A DNA stretch of 64,000 nucleotides from assembly GCF_029227915.1 (NCBI RefSeq), contig NC_079882.1, positions 2,728,001-2,792,000 on the forward strand, in the 5' to 3' direction. Both the position numbers and the translations under genes were made by a program. The notes under the pieces are model-generated. The model did not search any database and had not been told where the DNA came from. It saw only the letters and a program-made list of their open reading frames with translations. Of the stretch, positions 1 to 12,536 are shown piece after piece. Within the stretch, counting starts at the first letter, position 1. The number at the start of each line of letters is the position of its first letter. This DNA comes from Hydractinia symbiolongicarpus (lineage: Eukaryota; Cnidaria; Hydrozoa; Anthoathecata; Hydractiniidae).

Positions 1-400
1 GGCTAGATATTGACAAATTGGCTAGATATTGATAAATTGGCTAGATATTGACAAATTGGCTAGATATTGACAAATTGGCTAGATATTGACAAATTGGCTA
101 GATATTGACAAATTGGCTAGATATTGACAAATTGGCTTGATATTGACAAATTGACTGATATTGACAAATTGGCTAGATATTGACAAATTGGCTAGATATT
201 GACAAATTGGCTGATATTGACAAATTGGCTAGATATTGACAAATTGGCTTGATATTGACAAATTGACTGATATTGACTAGATATTGACAAATTGGCTAGA
301 TATTGACAAATTGGCTAGATATTGACAAATTGGCTAGATATAGACAAATTGGCTGATATTGACAAATTGGCTAGATATTGACAAATTGGCTAAATATTTA
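1..400. repeat. 19-bp minisatellite
   Basis: About 21 head-to-tail copies of a 19-bp unit (GGCTAGATATTGACAAATT). Some copies are 18 bp or carry single-base changes (GGCTTGATATT, GACTGATATT). The array continues off the left edge of the window, so its full length is unknown. There are no unique spacers between copies, so it is a simple tandem array. It lies just downstream of the unrecognised minus-strand gene at 589-2794. Confidence 0.97.
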
Positions 401-588
401 GAGTATTGACCGAAATATAGTGGACTTCCAGAAGATTTAATTTTTTCCTACAGCAGTGTGAAAACCAAGTCAAATTTATGTCCTTTTTATAAAATAAAAT
501 ATTGAAGGCATTGAAGATGTCACACTCACAAAACTATATTTTTTAGATCTTATATTGAACTATTCCTTACAAAAATAACGAATCTTGT

Positions 589-2794
589 TTAAACCCCTAA
601 GATAATTTAGCATTTTAGATTTTTTTAAAAATAAATGTGAATAAAATGAGTACATACCTTCATGCATACAATTTACGTTTTCTTTATTTACACCTTGTTG
701 TGGTGTTAAAAATGGTGTCTTAATAGGTTGCAAACAAAAATTTTGATATCTAGCCAGACTTTCTTGGTAACGTTTCACATAAAACAAATCCCGATTGACA
801 GGTGCACTGCGGCAGGCTCGTTTCCGTTCCGTGAATCTCTTTTGATGAAGGCTTTCTTGAAACTCGATGTTTGTAACAGGAATTGGAGAGTACCTCTTCA
901 ATAGTTCATTCCCAGGTTTATTTATATAACGCATAGTGTCTTGAATGCTTCTATTTGAGTTTTCAATTGTGTTGATGATGGACATAAACTGTTCAGGTCG
1001 TGATTCCTCTCTACTCGAATAATGTATGTCATTTGGCCAAAAATTATTATGGTAATAGACATTGTCTCTTTTTTTACCTTTATGTGGCTTATCTTGTTCT
1101 ACATTAACCGCCCATGCCTCCTTTTGAGTTTTGAATTTATTATGTTTGACTTTCAAAGTTACAACTTTAGGTTTCTGGTCATCATATATATCATGCAGTG
1201 AGTTAAGAAGAGACACTTCAAGGTTTTGATGATGTCTGACTGGAGCATTGCTGAAAAGAAAGAAAAATGTTTTTTAGATGTTTTCTTTCTATCGTTTGAT
1301 TTCTCACAATTTTGTCAATGGTAGACATGAATATGGAAATTAAAAAACTACTAAGGAAGGATGTGGTTCGACTTTTTTATAAAGGATTATCAGGAGTTAA
1401 AAACTAATGCGAGGGAGTGGCTGAAAGAAAATGTTAGTCGAATCCTTACAGTAAAGATACAAAATAACTGAAATTAACATAGTAGATTGTTAGGAAATTA
1501 TATTTATTTCTGTTTTTAAAGGCTAATGCAACATAAGTTTATCCACTTTCAATCACGTCAATCAAAATTAAGTCAAAATATTAGTTTTTACATTGGCAGT
1601 TCTAATTCCTGTTATTTCCTTTGCTTTGTAAAACAAATTTAAATTATATATAAGGGAAGTAATTTTGGTGGGAAGAAATTTTCTTTATTTCCTGAATGTT
1701 AAAATTTTTTCGCATGAAATAATTTTTGAGAATTAGAGAAAATAAGAATGACTATACACTGATAAGAAAAATGAATGACACAAATACTAGTAGCAAAACC
1801 AAAAGAGTAATAGCACATAATTGATTATTAATAAAGAAGAGTCTATTCAAATTTGTGTATCTTCCCAACCATACCCTATTTAACTAGGTTATGCAGACCA
1901 TGTTTTATTTTTGTGAATTAATTTTCACAAATGGCTGACTTTGGTTTATTTTGCAAAAAAATGTTTGAGCGAATCTGAAATTAATGAATATTTCTTCCTG
2001 TAAAAATTACTGAAGGTATAAAACCTACCCTGTTCTTCGTTCCAGTGATTTCAAAATATCGATTAAATTTTCATGTTCCAGCTGGTCAACCATTTTGCTG
2101 TTTATATTTATGTAGGCTGATCTTGGTCGAACAGGTTTGTAACTGTCACAATAGGGGATCTCTAAGCTTTTCTCTGGTCGAGTGTGACCGTCATTGAAAG
2201 GGCTTAACCATACTATTTTAGTTGGGATCTCCTTTGAAAACATTCCTAAAATAGTAGAAATTAATCTTACTGTGTGAAACTTCTAAATAAGCATCAAGGA
2301 AAATCAGAAATGCTAAAAGTTATAAAATCATCAAAATGAAAATGGCTAAAGCATTTTACATCAACATGGAAACCAAACTTCTTCAAGTCTGAGTTCTTTT
2401 CCTTTTAAAATTTAGACAGAATATAAAGTGCCTGTAGCCATATTTCCTGAGTATAACAACCTGTTGGCATAATTTTGAAATATCTTAACAAACTCCTTCC
2501 ATGTAAAAAAATAAATATCATGACATCGTTGGGATTAGAAATGACATCATATTTGCAAGAAAGTTTCTAATTTTACCAATTAAGACTTTTTATTGGATAA
2601 AGAGACACGAAGATATGCAAAAATACTAGCAACTGAACATTTATAGTTACTAAGAGTCACTCAGACAGTAGGTCTAAAGTCTGGAAAATCTAGGTATATC
2701 GAGTGTTTAGAATTGGAGTTACTGTACTCTCTGAGGTAAAAATGTTCAAACCTTTGTATTGATCAATGAATTTTATCATTCCTGCTTCTTCCAT
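589..2794 (-). CDS. Unrecognised basic protein, about 286 aa, four exons
   Basis: The proposed exons on the minus strand are 2794-2752, 2245-2029, 1250-658 and 596-589. All joins keep frame (phases 1, 2 and 1), and each intron has GT and AG ends. The first donor (GTTTGA) is weak. The last exon, only 8 nt to a TAA, is the least certain part. The product starts MEEAGMIKFIDQYKG. It is hydrophilic and rich in Lys, Arg, Asn and Tyr, with no signal peptide or membrane segment. Visible points are a VRPRSAY motif near residue 54, an acidic/amphipathic stretch (QLEHENLIDILKSLERR), and a RKRACRSAP motif in exon 3. I do not recognise the family. Short basic proteins with scattered Tyr and Pro motifs are often ciliary or cytoskeletal in animals, but that is only a guess. 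The gene could extend further 3' if the small last exon is wrong. Confidence 0.6.
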
Positions 2795-3519
2795 AGCACA
2801 AATTCACATCAATCACCACATAACTTCCACAATTTCAAGTCAGTTTCTCATCTTTGTGACTGAATATTCTTTCTAACATAAAATAAAGACTCACCACATA
2901 AATATATTTTGTAAAACAATGTGTCTTTTTTCACTACAAGAATTGTAATCATTTTTAAACAGTTCTCAGAGCTGTATAAAACAGGCCAATCACAATTAAG
3001 AGATTGATATAAGACTAGGACAATCAGGTTTTATGAAATTGCATACATGCAAATCTTGGAAGTGACATTTACAAAATAAGTCTTTTATAACTCTGGCACC
3101 ATTATCCCCCTAAAATTGTTCAACACAGCTGTTTTACAGGTCCATACAGCATCAACAAGTCAGATGTGGAGGATTTCTTACACATATCAGTTGGCTTATA
3201 TCGGCAGTGCTGCAAAATCCCTCCTTAGTAAGAGCAATTTTAAAATCATACATCCCAGTTAGTGTTGAAGAGTGGTGGGGTGGAGGGGATAGGTGGGGGT
3301 TTTAGCTATTAAAATTATACCTATGGTATTTCTGATGTATTTGTAAGTATGTAGCTTCTGGAAGATAACTTTAAAATATTGTTTAGATGTTGTTTAAATA
3401 AGCGGTAAATCACATTTTGCATGCGCTTTTATTTTAATGTCATATCGAATCATACATACTATTCTATATAAAGCATTCTCCATAACTAGTTTTCTATTTT
3501 GAGAATGTTCAACTAGATG

Positions 3520-4200
3520 GATGGATGGATATTTTATTTATCAATAGCAGTTATATACAATTAAAATAAAAATAAATAAATATAAAGAAAAAGAAAATAA
3601 ATATAATAATTAGTCATGGTAACAAAATTAAAACATATAATGCTATTGAAGGGAGACCATACCTAATAGCATAAAGCTAAGGCAAAGGGTATGGCCAACT
3701 TAGACAATTACAGTAAACGATACAAGATGCACAAAACAACACACACATAATAGTGGGTCAAATGATAAACAACCAAGCGAGAAACAAATGGTCAAGTCTG
3801 ACAATTCAGGATGGAGTAGTAAGAGAAAACAAAGTTTTTTTTCAGATCACTTCTAAGATAAACATAATCAAGGAAACAAATTTAAAGACTGCAACTTATT
3901 CCAGGAATTAACGGCATTAAATCTAATTGAGTTTTTACCAAAAAAATAGTATTAAAGGTAGGGAGATTGATCAAACCAATCTTCTCAACCGCAAATGTAT
4001 TCAAGTCAACAGCAAATGTATTAAAGATAGAAGCAGGCAATTTTTCATGAAATAGTTTATGTAAAAATAGAATATTGTGACATTGGACAATATCAGAGAA
4101 AACTTAGCACCCCTCTTTACATGTTTCACATCGAAATCTACAATTGTTAAGATAAAAAAAGGCTGTCTTGTCTTAAACCAAAGAGAGAAGTGTTTTACTT
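3520..4200 (-). mobile_element. LINE 3'-end fragment (non-LTR retrotransposon)
   Basis: On the minus strand a broken frame reads NSIRFNAVNSWNKLQSLNL around 3890-3945. This resembles the C-terminus of non-LTR retrotransposon ORF2 proteins and matches a similar SIRF...SWNK segment in the element at 62757-64000. The 3' end is AT-rich and finishes in a short tandem tail (ATCC repeats on the minus strand, 3519-3533), as expected for this kind of LINE. Several stop codons show it is dead. Confidence 0.6.
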
Positions 4201-4675
4201 GTTACTGTTTCAAGGTATTTACCTTTGGTACTCAGTAAAATACAATTAACAAGGCAATTAGCAAATTTCCATGAATAGCAGATGTGGGAAAATTTGCTTT
4301 TTAACTGGAAGTTAATACATAAGTGAGGAAACTATACATTGAATGACTTGCATAAATTTTTTTTTCTTCACATGATACATATGTCAAAAACTATTGCATC
4401 TTTACAGAGCGTTTTAGACTAAATTTACCCTAAAACGAAGCATCAGTAGATAATCATCAAAAAAGAATCCAACCGCTTCTGCTTTATAATATTCCAATGC
4501 TAACATTTTATAACCATTTTAAAGTCATCTAAATGTGAGAGAAGATTTCAAAACATTCTTGTTGGTATACATACAGCGGCCCTGTGAATCTGAAGAATTT
4601 AAAGTCAACACGGAAGTGCCAATCTGAAACTGCCGAAGGCAGGCGAAATTTTGCCGACCTAGAGCATAAATTAGG

Positions 4676-4905
4676 GAGGGAAATTGGGAAGATGGCACAC
4701 TGTGTGGGCCGTTGGATGTTGCCGGGAGTTGTCTAGTAGAGCGCGGGCTCTAATTGGGTCTGCGTAGCTCAAAATGAGCATTAAATACTCTAGGACTCTC
4801 CATCTACGCCATGGCCCCTCCTGGAAATAATAGACAGGGTATATCCCTCGATATTTGTGAGGCTAGCCATGTAAAATATGCACATCTATCTATCTATCTA
4901 TCTAT
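4676..4905 (+). mobile_element. 5'-truncated tRNA-derived SINE
   Basis: This segment is nearly identical to the reverse complement of 33383-33606. It includes the conserved body (gggaagatggcacactgtg... to ...ggctagccatgtaaaatatg) and ends in an ATCT tetranucleotide tail (about 4892-4905). It lacks the tRNA-like head seen in the other copy, so it is 5'-truncated, as expected for target-primed reverse transcription. Confidence 0.85.
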
Positions 4906-5084
4906 GTCATGAACAAGCGAGTTTAATTTAGGCTACGTTTCAACAGTCACAGCTGTCATTGACGGGCAATGATTGTAATCATCTATGGCTATTTATTATT
5001 TGAATAATAACAAAATGACTATTGTACGGACAAAACTGAAACAATCTTTTACGGCAACCACAGCCAGTTAAAAAAAGTTGAGAA

Positions 5085-5640
5085 CAAAACTATCAACTGT
5101 ATGGGTATTCTTTGAAGAGGAGCAAAAATCTTGGGATAACATTTGATCAAAAAATGCAATGGGAAGAGCACATTAATGTTTAACATCCTGTTTAACACTT
5201 CACACAAAAAAACTTTTAATTAATGCACTTGTCATGCCATATTTCAACTATTGCTCCTTTGCATAGGCTTGTGCCACCCAAGGTAGATTGGGAAAACTAG
5301 AAATACGATTAAAATGTGTCCGTACCTTTTTTGGGAAAGAGAGGGAATATTCAACAAATAATTTACTTATTAAAAACAATGCCATATTAGTTTCAAGGCC
5401 ATGAATCACATTGCTCATGATTACATGCGCTCAAAATTCCTTTTGACAAAAAACTGTCATAATCATCAAACAAGAGGAGCTTCAAAAAACAGGTTGTGTG
5501 AACCTGTTTTTTGAAGCTCTTGGTCAACACAGAATTTGGCAAAAAGCCTTCCCATTTAGAGCTGTGATGGAAGTCTGCTTTTGTTTAAGACTTCCATCTC
5601 TAATGTATTTGGCAATTTCTAATGGAGATCACTTTTTAAC
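5085..5640 (+). pseudogene. Decayed LINE reverse-transcriptase C-terminus
   Basis: Translated plus-strand segments read LGITFDQKMQWEEHINV (about 5130-5180) and then LVMPYFNYCSFA (from about 5230), followed by GKLEIRLKCVRTFFGKERE. The order LG(I/V)T.D..L.W..HI, then MPYF.YCS, then K(L/I)...RC.R...G is typical of the region after the reverse-transcriptase active site in Jockey/CR1-type LINEs. Stops and frameshifts break it, so it is a fossil. Confidence 0.75.
5477..5519. repeat. Perfect 19-bp inverted repeat, 5-nt loop
   Basis: GAGCTTCAAAAAACAGGTT at 5477-5495 is followed by GTGTG and its exact reverse complement at 5501-5519. It lies inside the decayed LINE sequence, so it is probably a secondary inverted duplication in that remnant. 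Confidence 0.9.
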
Positions 5641-7312
5641 TTTTTAATTTTTGTTTTTTATTCTTTTTCTTTTCAATTTTCACAGATTATAAATGTTACT
5701 ATGTTTGATTGAGCTGAAGCAGTCTAAGGTTTATCATTTTTTGTTTTGTTTTTTTGTTTTAGTGGCCCCCAGTGGAAACAATCCACCAACTATAGATTTT
5801 TGTGATTTTCTAGGCTAGCCACTTTAAATATTGATTATTATTATTATTATTTTTTCTAAAAGCCAGTGTTTCATAAGCTGGTGCCAAGGTTTGAGACATA
5901 TATGTTAATAATTACGACCTTGGGAAACTGAATGAAAATTTTAACACAGTGGCCCCTTTTCTAACACAAATTTTCCAGCCGTTAGGCATGGTCACTAATT
6001 TAAAGAAAGTAATTGGATCAAAACAGGCCAAAGTAACTGTGAAAAACTCTAACAAAAACTGGTTCCTGATAAATCAGACAATGCTACCTCAATAAAACAA
6101 GTAGTCCAAAACAATAGTGCTGAAAAACATGTCACCCAAAAGAAATTGCAAACACATTTAATTCATTTTTTGTGAGTAGTCGTGCCAAACTAGCCTCAAA
6201 GTTTTCTTGTGACGCTACTAAAATATTAATCCACCTATTAGCAGACACAAATTTAAATTGGCTCCTACTGAGAACAAAAGTGTCAAAAATAATTAGTTCG
6301 CCAAAACTTATCAAGCTTAGTAAATATTTTATATACCTTCAATTTTACAGTCACTGCATGTACGACTATGTACTGTACATAACCTTACCTCACCTACGCG
6401 TTTTTTTTACCTGGTTATTCTTGTTGAAAATGATCAGAAAATTAAAGTATATATATAGCTATATATATATATCGAGAATACCTAGCTAGCTAGAAGCATT
6501 AAATTCAAATTTGTAAATAAAGATTTTTTTTGTTTTTCCCTTACTTTAGCTCTAAAATTTACCTCTGCATCGTCAATTGGAACTAGGATCTATCCTCCTA
6601 AATTGAAATGAGCAACACCATGGTGTAGTCGATCCGGTTGGGAGATTGCAGATGTCAAGGTAGCGACCTCTTGTTTACATGTCCACAAGGGCGATGTTAC
6701 GCGATCACGAAATTTTATGTTTCACGCATGATTATTTTCACACACACAAACTTTTTTTGAAAAGTAATTTGTTTATGAAAAATCTTGTTGGGAAGATTTA
6801 GAATTTGTGTCTTTTCTCTATTTTGCTTAATTTCTTAAAAAAAGGTAATAAACCAGCAAGCACAAAACACGTGGGTATGTTTACATCATATTCGAAAATT
6901 GACTAACTCGCACCTAGTCGACTATAATAAAAAAATATGTCTTAAAAATTAGACTGCTCAAGCAAAAATAGCCACTAACAGAAACGCAGTAAAAAAGATT
7001 ACAAGCGAATTTCTTTTACTTATCGTTAGTAAAAAATATTTTGTTCCTTCTTTTACGTTTATAATAACTTTAGTAGGAAGTAAAGACCGTGCCATCATAA
7101 ATTCCTGTTTTCTTGGCATTTCAGTAATATTTTTAGTGTGAAGTTGCGCATGTGCAGAAAAGCATCAACAAAGACAAAAAAAAAACAACAACAAACGAAA
7201 TAGAAAGCGAATGAATGTTCTGGAACAAACAAGAAACAACCGTATTACAGTTAAAACATTTATTTCTGTGGTTAACACTTCACACTTAGCTATCAAAAAC
7301 ATTTGGTAAATA

Positions 7313-10300
7313 ATGTCAGAAGATTTAACTAAAGCCTCTTTGTCTTCCATCATCGGAAATATGACGTTAGCTCACGAAATGATAATGAATGACAACTTTG
7401 AGTTACAATCACTCCCTGAAAAAAGGTATATATATAGCTAGCTAACTACTTATAAAAACTTGCTAGTTAGAAATAAATATATTTTACTTTTTTATTATTA
7501 AATTGTATCAATATTTATAACTACTGTAGGTATATAGATATGTTAATTTTAATGATAATCTCACACATTTGTGGACAAAATCTATAAAATTGAATGGCAA
7601 TAAAATGCAGACTTAGGTGAAGAAAGTCAAATTATGATTAAAAACTTTTCTACAATGGCTAGTAGTAGCATCTTTTTACTGATATTGTTCTAAATGTGAA
7701 AGTGATTTTGATTCTCTCGCCAAATTTTTCTGTTCTGCAAGACTAGTGGCTATGATATGATATCCTTAACCTTACGTCTGGAATCTGTTACCAACTTCAC
7801 TGTTATCGGAACTTGTGTATTTTACTTAAAAAAAGTCCAATGTGCTGAGATGTGAATTTATGTGCAGTAGGAGTTTGACATTTTAATCTATTATTATCTT
7901 CGTAATAAGTCATTAAATACAAAACAATCTTATGTATATTATCATGAAACTAGACAGGCTAAAAATATTTGTAAGAAAATTTTTTTTGCCCCATATATGT
8001 TTGCCTCCATATATCCTCTTTTTTAATTCGTTTCACAAAGTTTTCCTAATGTTGTGCCTGTGCGATCTTAAAAGCAGCCACTAGTTACACATCTGGGGCA
8101 AGTTGGCAAGTATTGCAGCCATTTTAATCATTAAATAAGCTTTATTTAATGATTATTAAAATAAAATAAAAGAATAATAAATAAAAAAGAAAATTAAAAT
8201 AATTCCAGTTAAATTGAAATAAACACATTACCGAATCAAGACGTAAATCAAGCAACTAGGTTGATTCACCCATAAAGCTATGGAGAGAGCGAAGTTGCCA
8301 GATTGTTATAAAAGCTGTTTGTTAATAGAGCCTTCTAATGTGGATGGTATACACTGCATACAAACTGAAGATATACATGAGAAAACATTATTCAAAAAAT
8401 TTTGTTGAAAACTGACAATCAAGACATTTCAAATGTTTTACTGAAAATCTAAGTTCTGACCAAATGATAAAATGATAAAAGTTTCTGTGCTATTCTTTAG
8501 GAATTCAAGTTTTAACTTACTTAAATCAGGCTTCTTGGCAACACCAACCTACCTCTTGTTGTTACTTTTAAATCTTAAGATTTTCAGAAATGTCATAACT
8601 ATAACATAACCAAATAAATCCGAAAAATGTACATGTAAATTTTTTTTGATTAGCGTAATTACGCTCCTTTAAAAGCACACGTTTTTATGTGCAATCACAT
8701 ATTTTTTTTTAGCTCCGTAGGTCATTTCACTGGATGAAGAATCCAAATTAATATATATAACCACAAATGTACTAATATTCCCAGTTAATACTTTTTCATA
8801 GGTTTCTTCAGAATTAGGGAAAATCAGGAAATTATTTTACATTCCATGGTTATTTTGTTATTTTATATATATACTATAATTTTTATCATGGAAATTACAA
8901 TTATTATTTTTTTTTGATAATTCTCCTGACTTATGAAGATGTTAAAGTTATAGTTCGGCAACTTTTTTCTCCTCCTGTTGTACATCTGAATAATACTTTG
9001 AATCTTGTGTTTAAAGGACAAGATATGCACCACATGACATATATAAACTTTTGGTAATTTTTTCCTCTTTTGTCTATAATTTATTTATTCTTAGTTTCGA
9101 AAAACAAGTTCATGATATCATGCACAAAGCCTTTTGGGATTTACTCGAAAGTGAAATAAAAGAAAATCCACCAAAGTACACACATGCTTTAAGTTTAATG
9201 GGAGAAATGAAAAAGGTATATAGCAAGGAAATTGTTTATGATTGTACCTAACCTAAAATGTACTATATATACGCATTTTGTTTAAAGAAATTTTTAAACA
9301 AAAAATCTATAAGTACCAAGACTAAATTTTTAGATAAAAATTATATATGATGTCTTTGTAAACTACTTATTTTTTTGGTCCTAATGACAATAAAAGCTTA
9401 GTATATATACTCTATTCAGGACTTTAAATACATGTTTAATTATAGGCACACCTATGTAGCCAACCCAGGATGGTTAGCACTCCTAGAAAAGCTTTAAATA
9501 ATATGTTTCTTGTTTGCCAACAATATTTGTCAAATTTATAGTATTTTACTTAAAAAATTCTGATTTTAAAAAAATGTAGAAAGAAAAAAATATATACAAA
9601 AGGAATAGATTTTTTAGAGTGTAGTTAATTGTTTTTTGTTTTTTTGCAGCTTGAAATCTATTATTATTATCCCCTGCTGACATACAGCTTACTACATAAA
9701 CCTTAAGCAATGCCCTGTATTAACTAGCAGCTAGTTAGCACCCCACCTTTAATTCACTGGATATTCTTTTTAGTTACTCCTGGACTTATTGCATGCTAAT
9801 CATAAAAGTCTTCGTGAGCAAGTTGAAGACACACTAGATGAAGCACTTATCAAAAAACAAGTGGACAACAACAGTTTTGATATGCATGCATGTGCCAACT
9901 TTATATTGGATACGTTATCGAAGTTGTGTGCTCCCGTTCGTGATCAAAATATAAAAGATATTAAAGAGCTGACCGAGATAGTACCCATGATGAGGTTAAT
10001 GCTTTCCCTTAGTTATTTAATTTTAATATGTTGAGCTCTTTTGTACTGATGTAACTGTATGTAAGTACTGTACACAACTGCATTTGTTAAAGAATCTGTG
10101 TTTCAGTTTATAGTATTAGAAATACGCTTTGGTATAGACATGGTATATTTTTACCCATTCAATGTAAGGATTTGATTATCAAACCAGGTTTTTGTGCTTA
10201 GTGTTGGAATGCAGGTGCAGCACTGGTAAACAGTACCTATGTTATGTTCCTAAATTGACAAGATTTCAAAGAGCATAAGTGCATACATTCTGTGATTTGC

Positions 10301-12536
10301 TTATGTCAATATTTTAGGGGGATATTTGAATTGATCAACTTAATGAAGATCGACATGGCTAATTTTGAACTGCAAACCTTAAAACCAGTGCTTATTCAGC
10401 AAGCTGTAAAGTATGAACAAGAGAAATTTGCAGAGTTCCTTGAACAAAATCCGGGTAAGAATTTATTTTTTTCTTGTTTTATGTACGTGGATTGTCTCTG
10501 AACTTTTCAATTGTAGTGTAATTCTTTCCTTCAGATGGATTAACCTTAACTACTGCTTGGCTGAAAGGCGCTTTTGAGAAAATTGAAGAATTAAAAAAGT
10601 CACACCCGTCAATAAACATTACGTCACCTCTTGTCATCACTCATGCATATTTATCACTTATGGAACTAAAAGATAAACTGGTGTATCCAGAGGTAATAAA
10701 AATGCACCACCTTATTTCCAGTATTTGAAAATGATAGTAGAAACCTTTAAAACGGATTCAAATTAGTAAAATAAACACATATTTTTTGGTTAACTTGACC
10801 AACTAATCTTCTCAAAATGAACGCTTTCTCTTTTAAAAGAATATGCTTTATAAGTATATCAGGCTGTGATATCCGATTAAATACAATAGATTAGATAGTT
10901 TAGAACAATAGAGAAATAAGAATAATGACTAGCCTGGTTAGAATTTCAGTCTTACCAAAATTAGCCTGTTCGTCGCAAAAAAATACGACTGTTATGAAAA
11001 AAAGTGGATATATTTTTTCTATTATTTCTTTACCTAACCTTTGATACTTTTCTCTCAAAGGCCGCAATAATTGTTTAAGGATATTAATTAAAGTTCTTCC
11101 CGATGTTAGTAATGGTTAGAATTTTTATTTAGACTCTACTGCTAGATGAAGTTCGCTTAAAAAAAGCAGCCGCAACATTTGAAAATTTGACATTCATCAC
11201 TTCGATTTTAACGGTGAGCTTAAACTTTCTGGGAACTCATTTGTCAAGCGATACATCTTTTGTTGCACACTTAAAAGACACCATCAAAATATTGACTACC
11301 GATGTGCAAAGGTAAGAAACTATTGTACAAGACTACTGTGCGAAATTTCGACTCTTTTCCTGCCGCCGTAACAGGGTTTTTGCCCCTCCTTAAATTTGAT
11401 ATATTCTCCTATACTTGATTTCTTTCTGCATCTATGAACTTATTTTCCTTCCCAAAGTCTAACATTGAACCCTTCTATTGTGTTGTTTTTACTTATCTTT
11501 ACTCACTCAAGTATATCCGTTTGTATTACTGTATTGTTTATGAAAAGGAGGATGCTGCTTCTTATGACAATCGTGGAAGGGAAAAATAAACCCAAATGTC
11601 TCAAACGAGCTCTGTTTATTTCGTTAAACAATAATGTATATTTTTGTAGAGATGCTTCTTTGATGGAGAGTATCTACCTGCAAGTAATGGTTGAAGGGGA
11701 AAAAGAATGGGAAAAGAAAGGTTTGAAAGGAAGAAATGAAGATGAAAAACATGTGTTAAAGAACCAGATAGCAGATCTCATTTCAGAAAAAAATCAGTTA
11801 AAGAGCCTTCTTAGTAAGTTTTGTTAGGACTAATAGAAAGGATGAAAATAATCTCATGATGCGTTTCTATGATCTAACCTTGGGCTTCATGCTTGCGCCA
11901 ATCCAGAGTAGAAGCTTGGCAAAATTTTCAGACATGTGGTAATAAAACAGTCCTGCTTAGAAATTACATGGGATTTGTCAGGGAAAACGGTTAAAGTTTG
12001 ATCTGTTTATAAATTATATGAATGAGTCTTTTAAAGTCACTTGCTGCCTATATTTAAATTTTTTGCTTGTGGTAAGCTTGTTGTATTTTCTGCGGGTTAT
12101 TGCGAAGTGCGCATCAATACAAACGTTGTTGCCATCCTTTCAATATAGTGAGAAAAAGTTTGGAAGGCCAGGATATTTGACCCTCGCGGGAATGTGATTT
12201 ATAAGGGTGTTTGGGCTATAAAACAGTGTTTTGCTGTTATAGCAGCGTCTGAGTTTAACCTGTAAGAATGTTAACTCGTTAGTCCATTATTTACGTAGCT
12301 AAGCTACTAATGTCGTATTCATTTGTTTAGAATCGCGCATCAGAGACCACGTGTTGTTATCAATGACGTCACAAAATGCGAACAGCCCGGTATCCAATGT
12401 ACTTTCACCGGTACAAGCCGAACTGAAAGATGTAACAAGAAAATATATGCGTGTGGTACACCACAATCGGAATGTTTACATTAGTTATTATACAAATATC
12501 GTAGAAAAGCTGTTAGAGGATTCCAATGGAAGTTGA
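7313..12536 (+). CDS. TCP11L1: TCP11-like protein (T-complex protein 11 family), complete, 432 aa
   Basis: Eight exons: 7313-7425, 9095-9215, 9774-9994, 10318-10454, 10535-10692, 11133-11311, 11650-11813 and 12331-12536. All have GT/AG ends and continuous frame. An in-frame TAA at 7307 precedes the ATG. The protein follows vertebrate TCP11L1/L2 block by block: NMTLAHEMIMN (near residue 15), HKAFWDLLESEIKENPPKY, EQVEDTLDEALIKKQ, CAPVRD...LTEIVPMMR, LMKIDMANFELQTLKPVLIQQ, and a terminal SPVQAELKDVTRKYMRVVHHNRNVY. At 432 aa it is somewhat shorter than vertebrate TCP11L1 (about 509 aa), mainly at the N-terminus and before the last block. It is helical and has no signal peptide or membrane segment. 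TCP11 proteins are linked to sperm function and cAMP signalling in mammals; the biochemical role of the TCP11L proteins is poorly known. The family assignment is firm. Whether it is one-to-one with L1 or L2 is not. Confidence 0.93.

Larger units (their letters stand above)
2795..7312. other. Gene-poor intergenic stretch with retroelement fragments
   Basis: No gene is supported here. The stretch holds a LINE 3' fragment (about 3520-4200), a truncated SINE (4676-4905), a decayed reverse-transcriptase C-terminus (about 5085-5640), a perfect 19-bp inverted repeat (5477-5519), and short AT/ATT microsatellites near 5830 and 6455. ORFs of 60-105 codons at 6132-6489 overlap on opposite strands and show no family resemblance. 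Confidence 0.7.

Noticed and set aside
1-400. CRISPR-like direct repeat array
   Set aside because: Repeats are contiguous with no unique spacers, and the context is an animal genome; it is a minisatellite.
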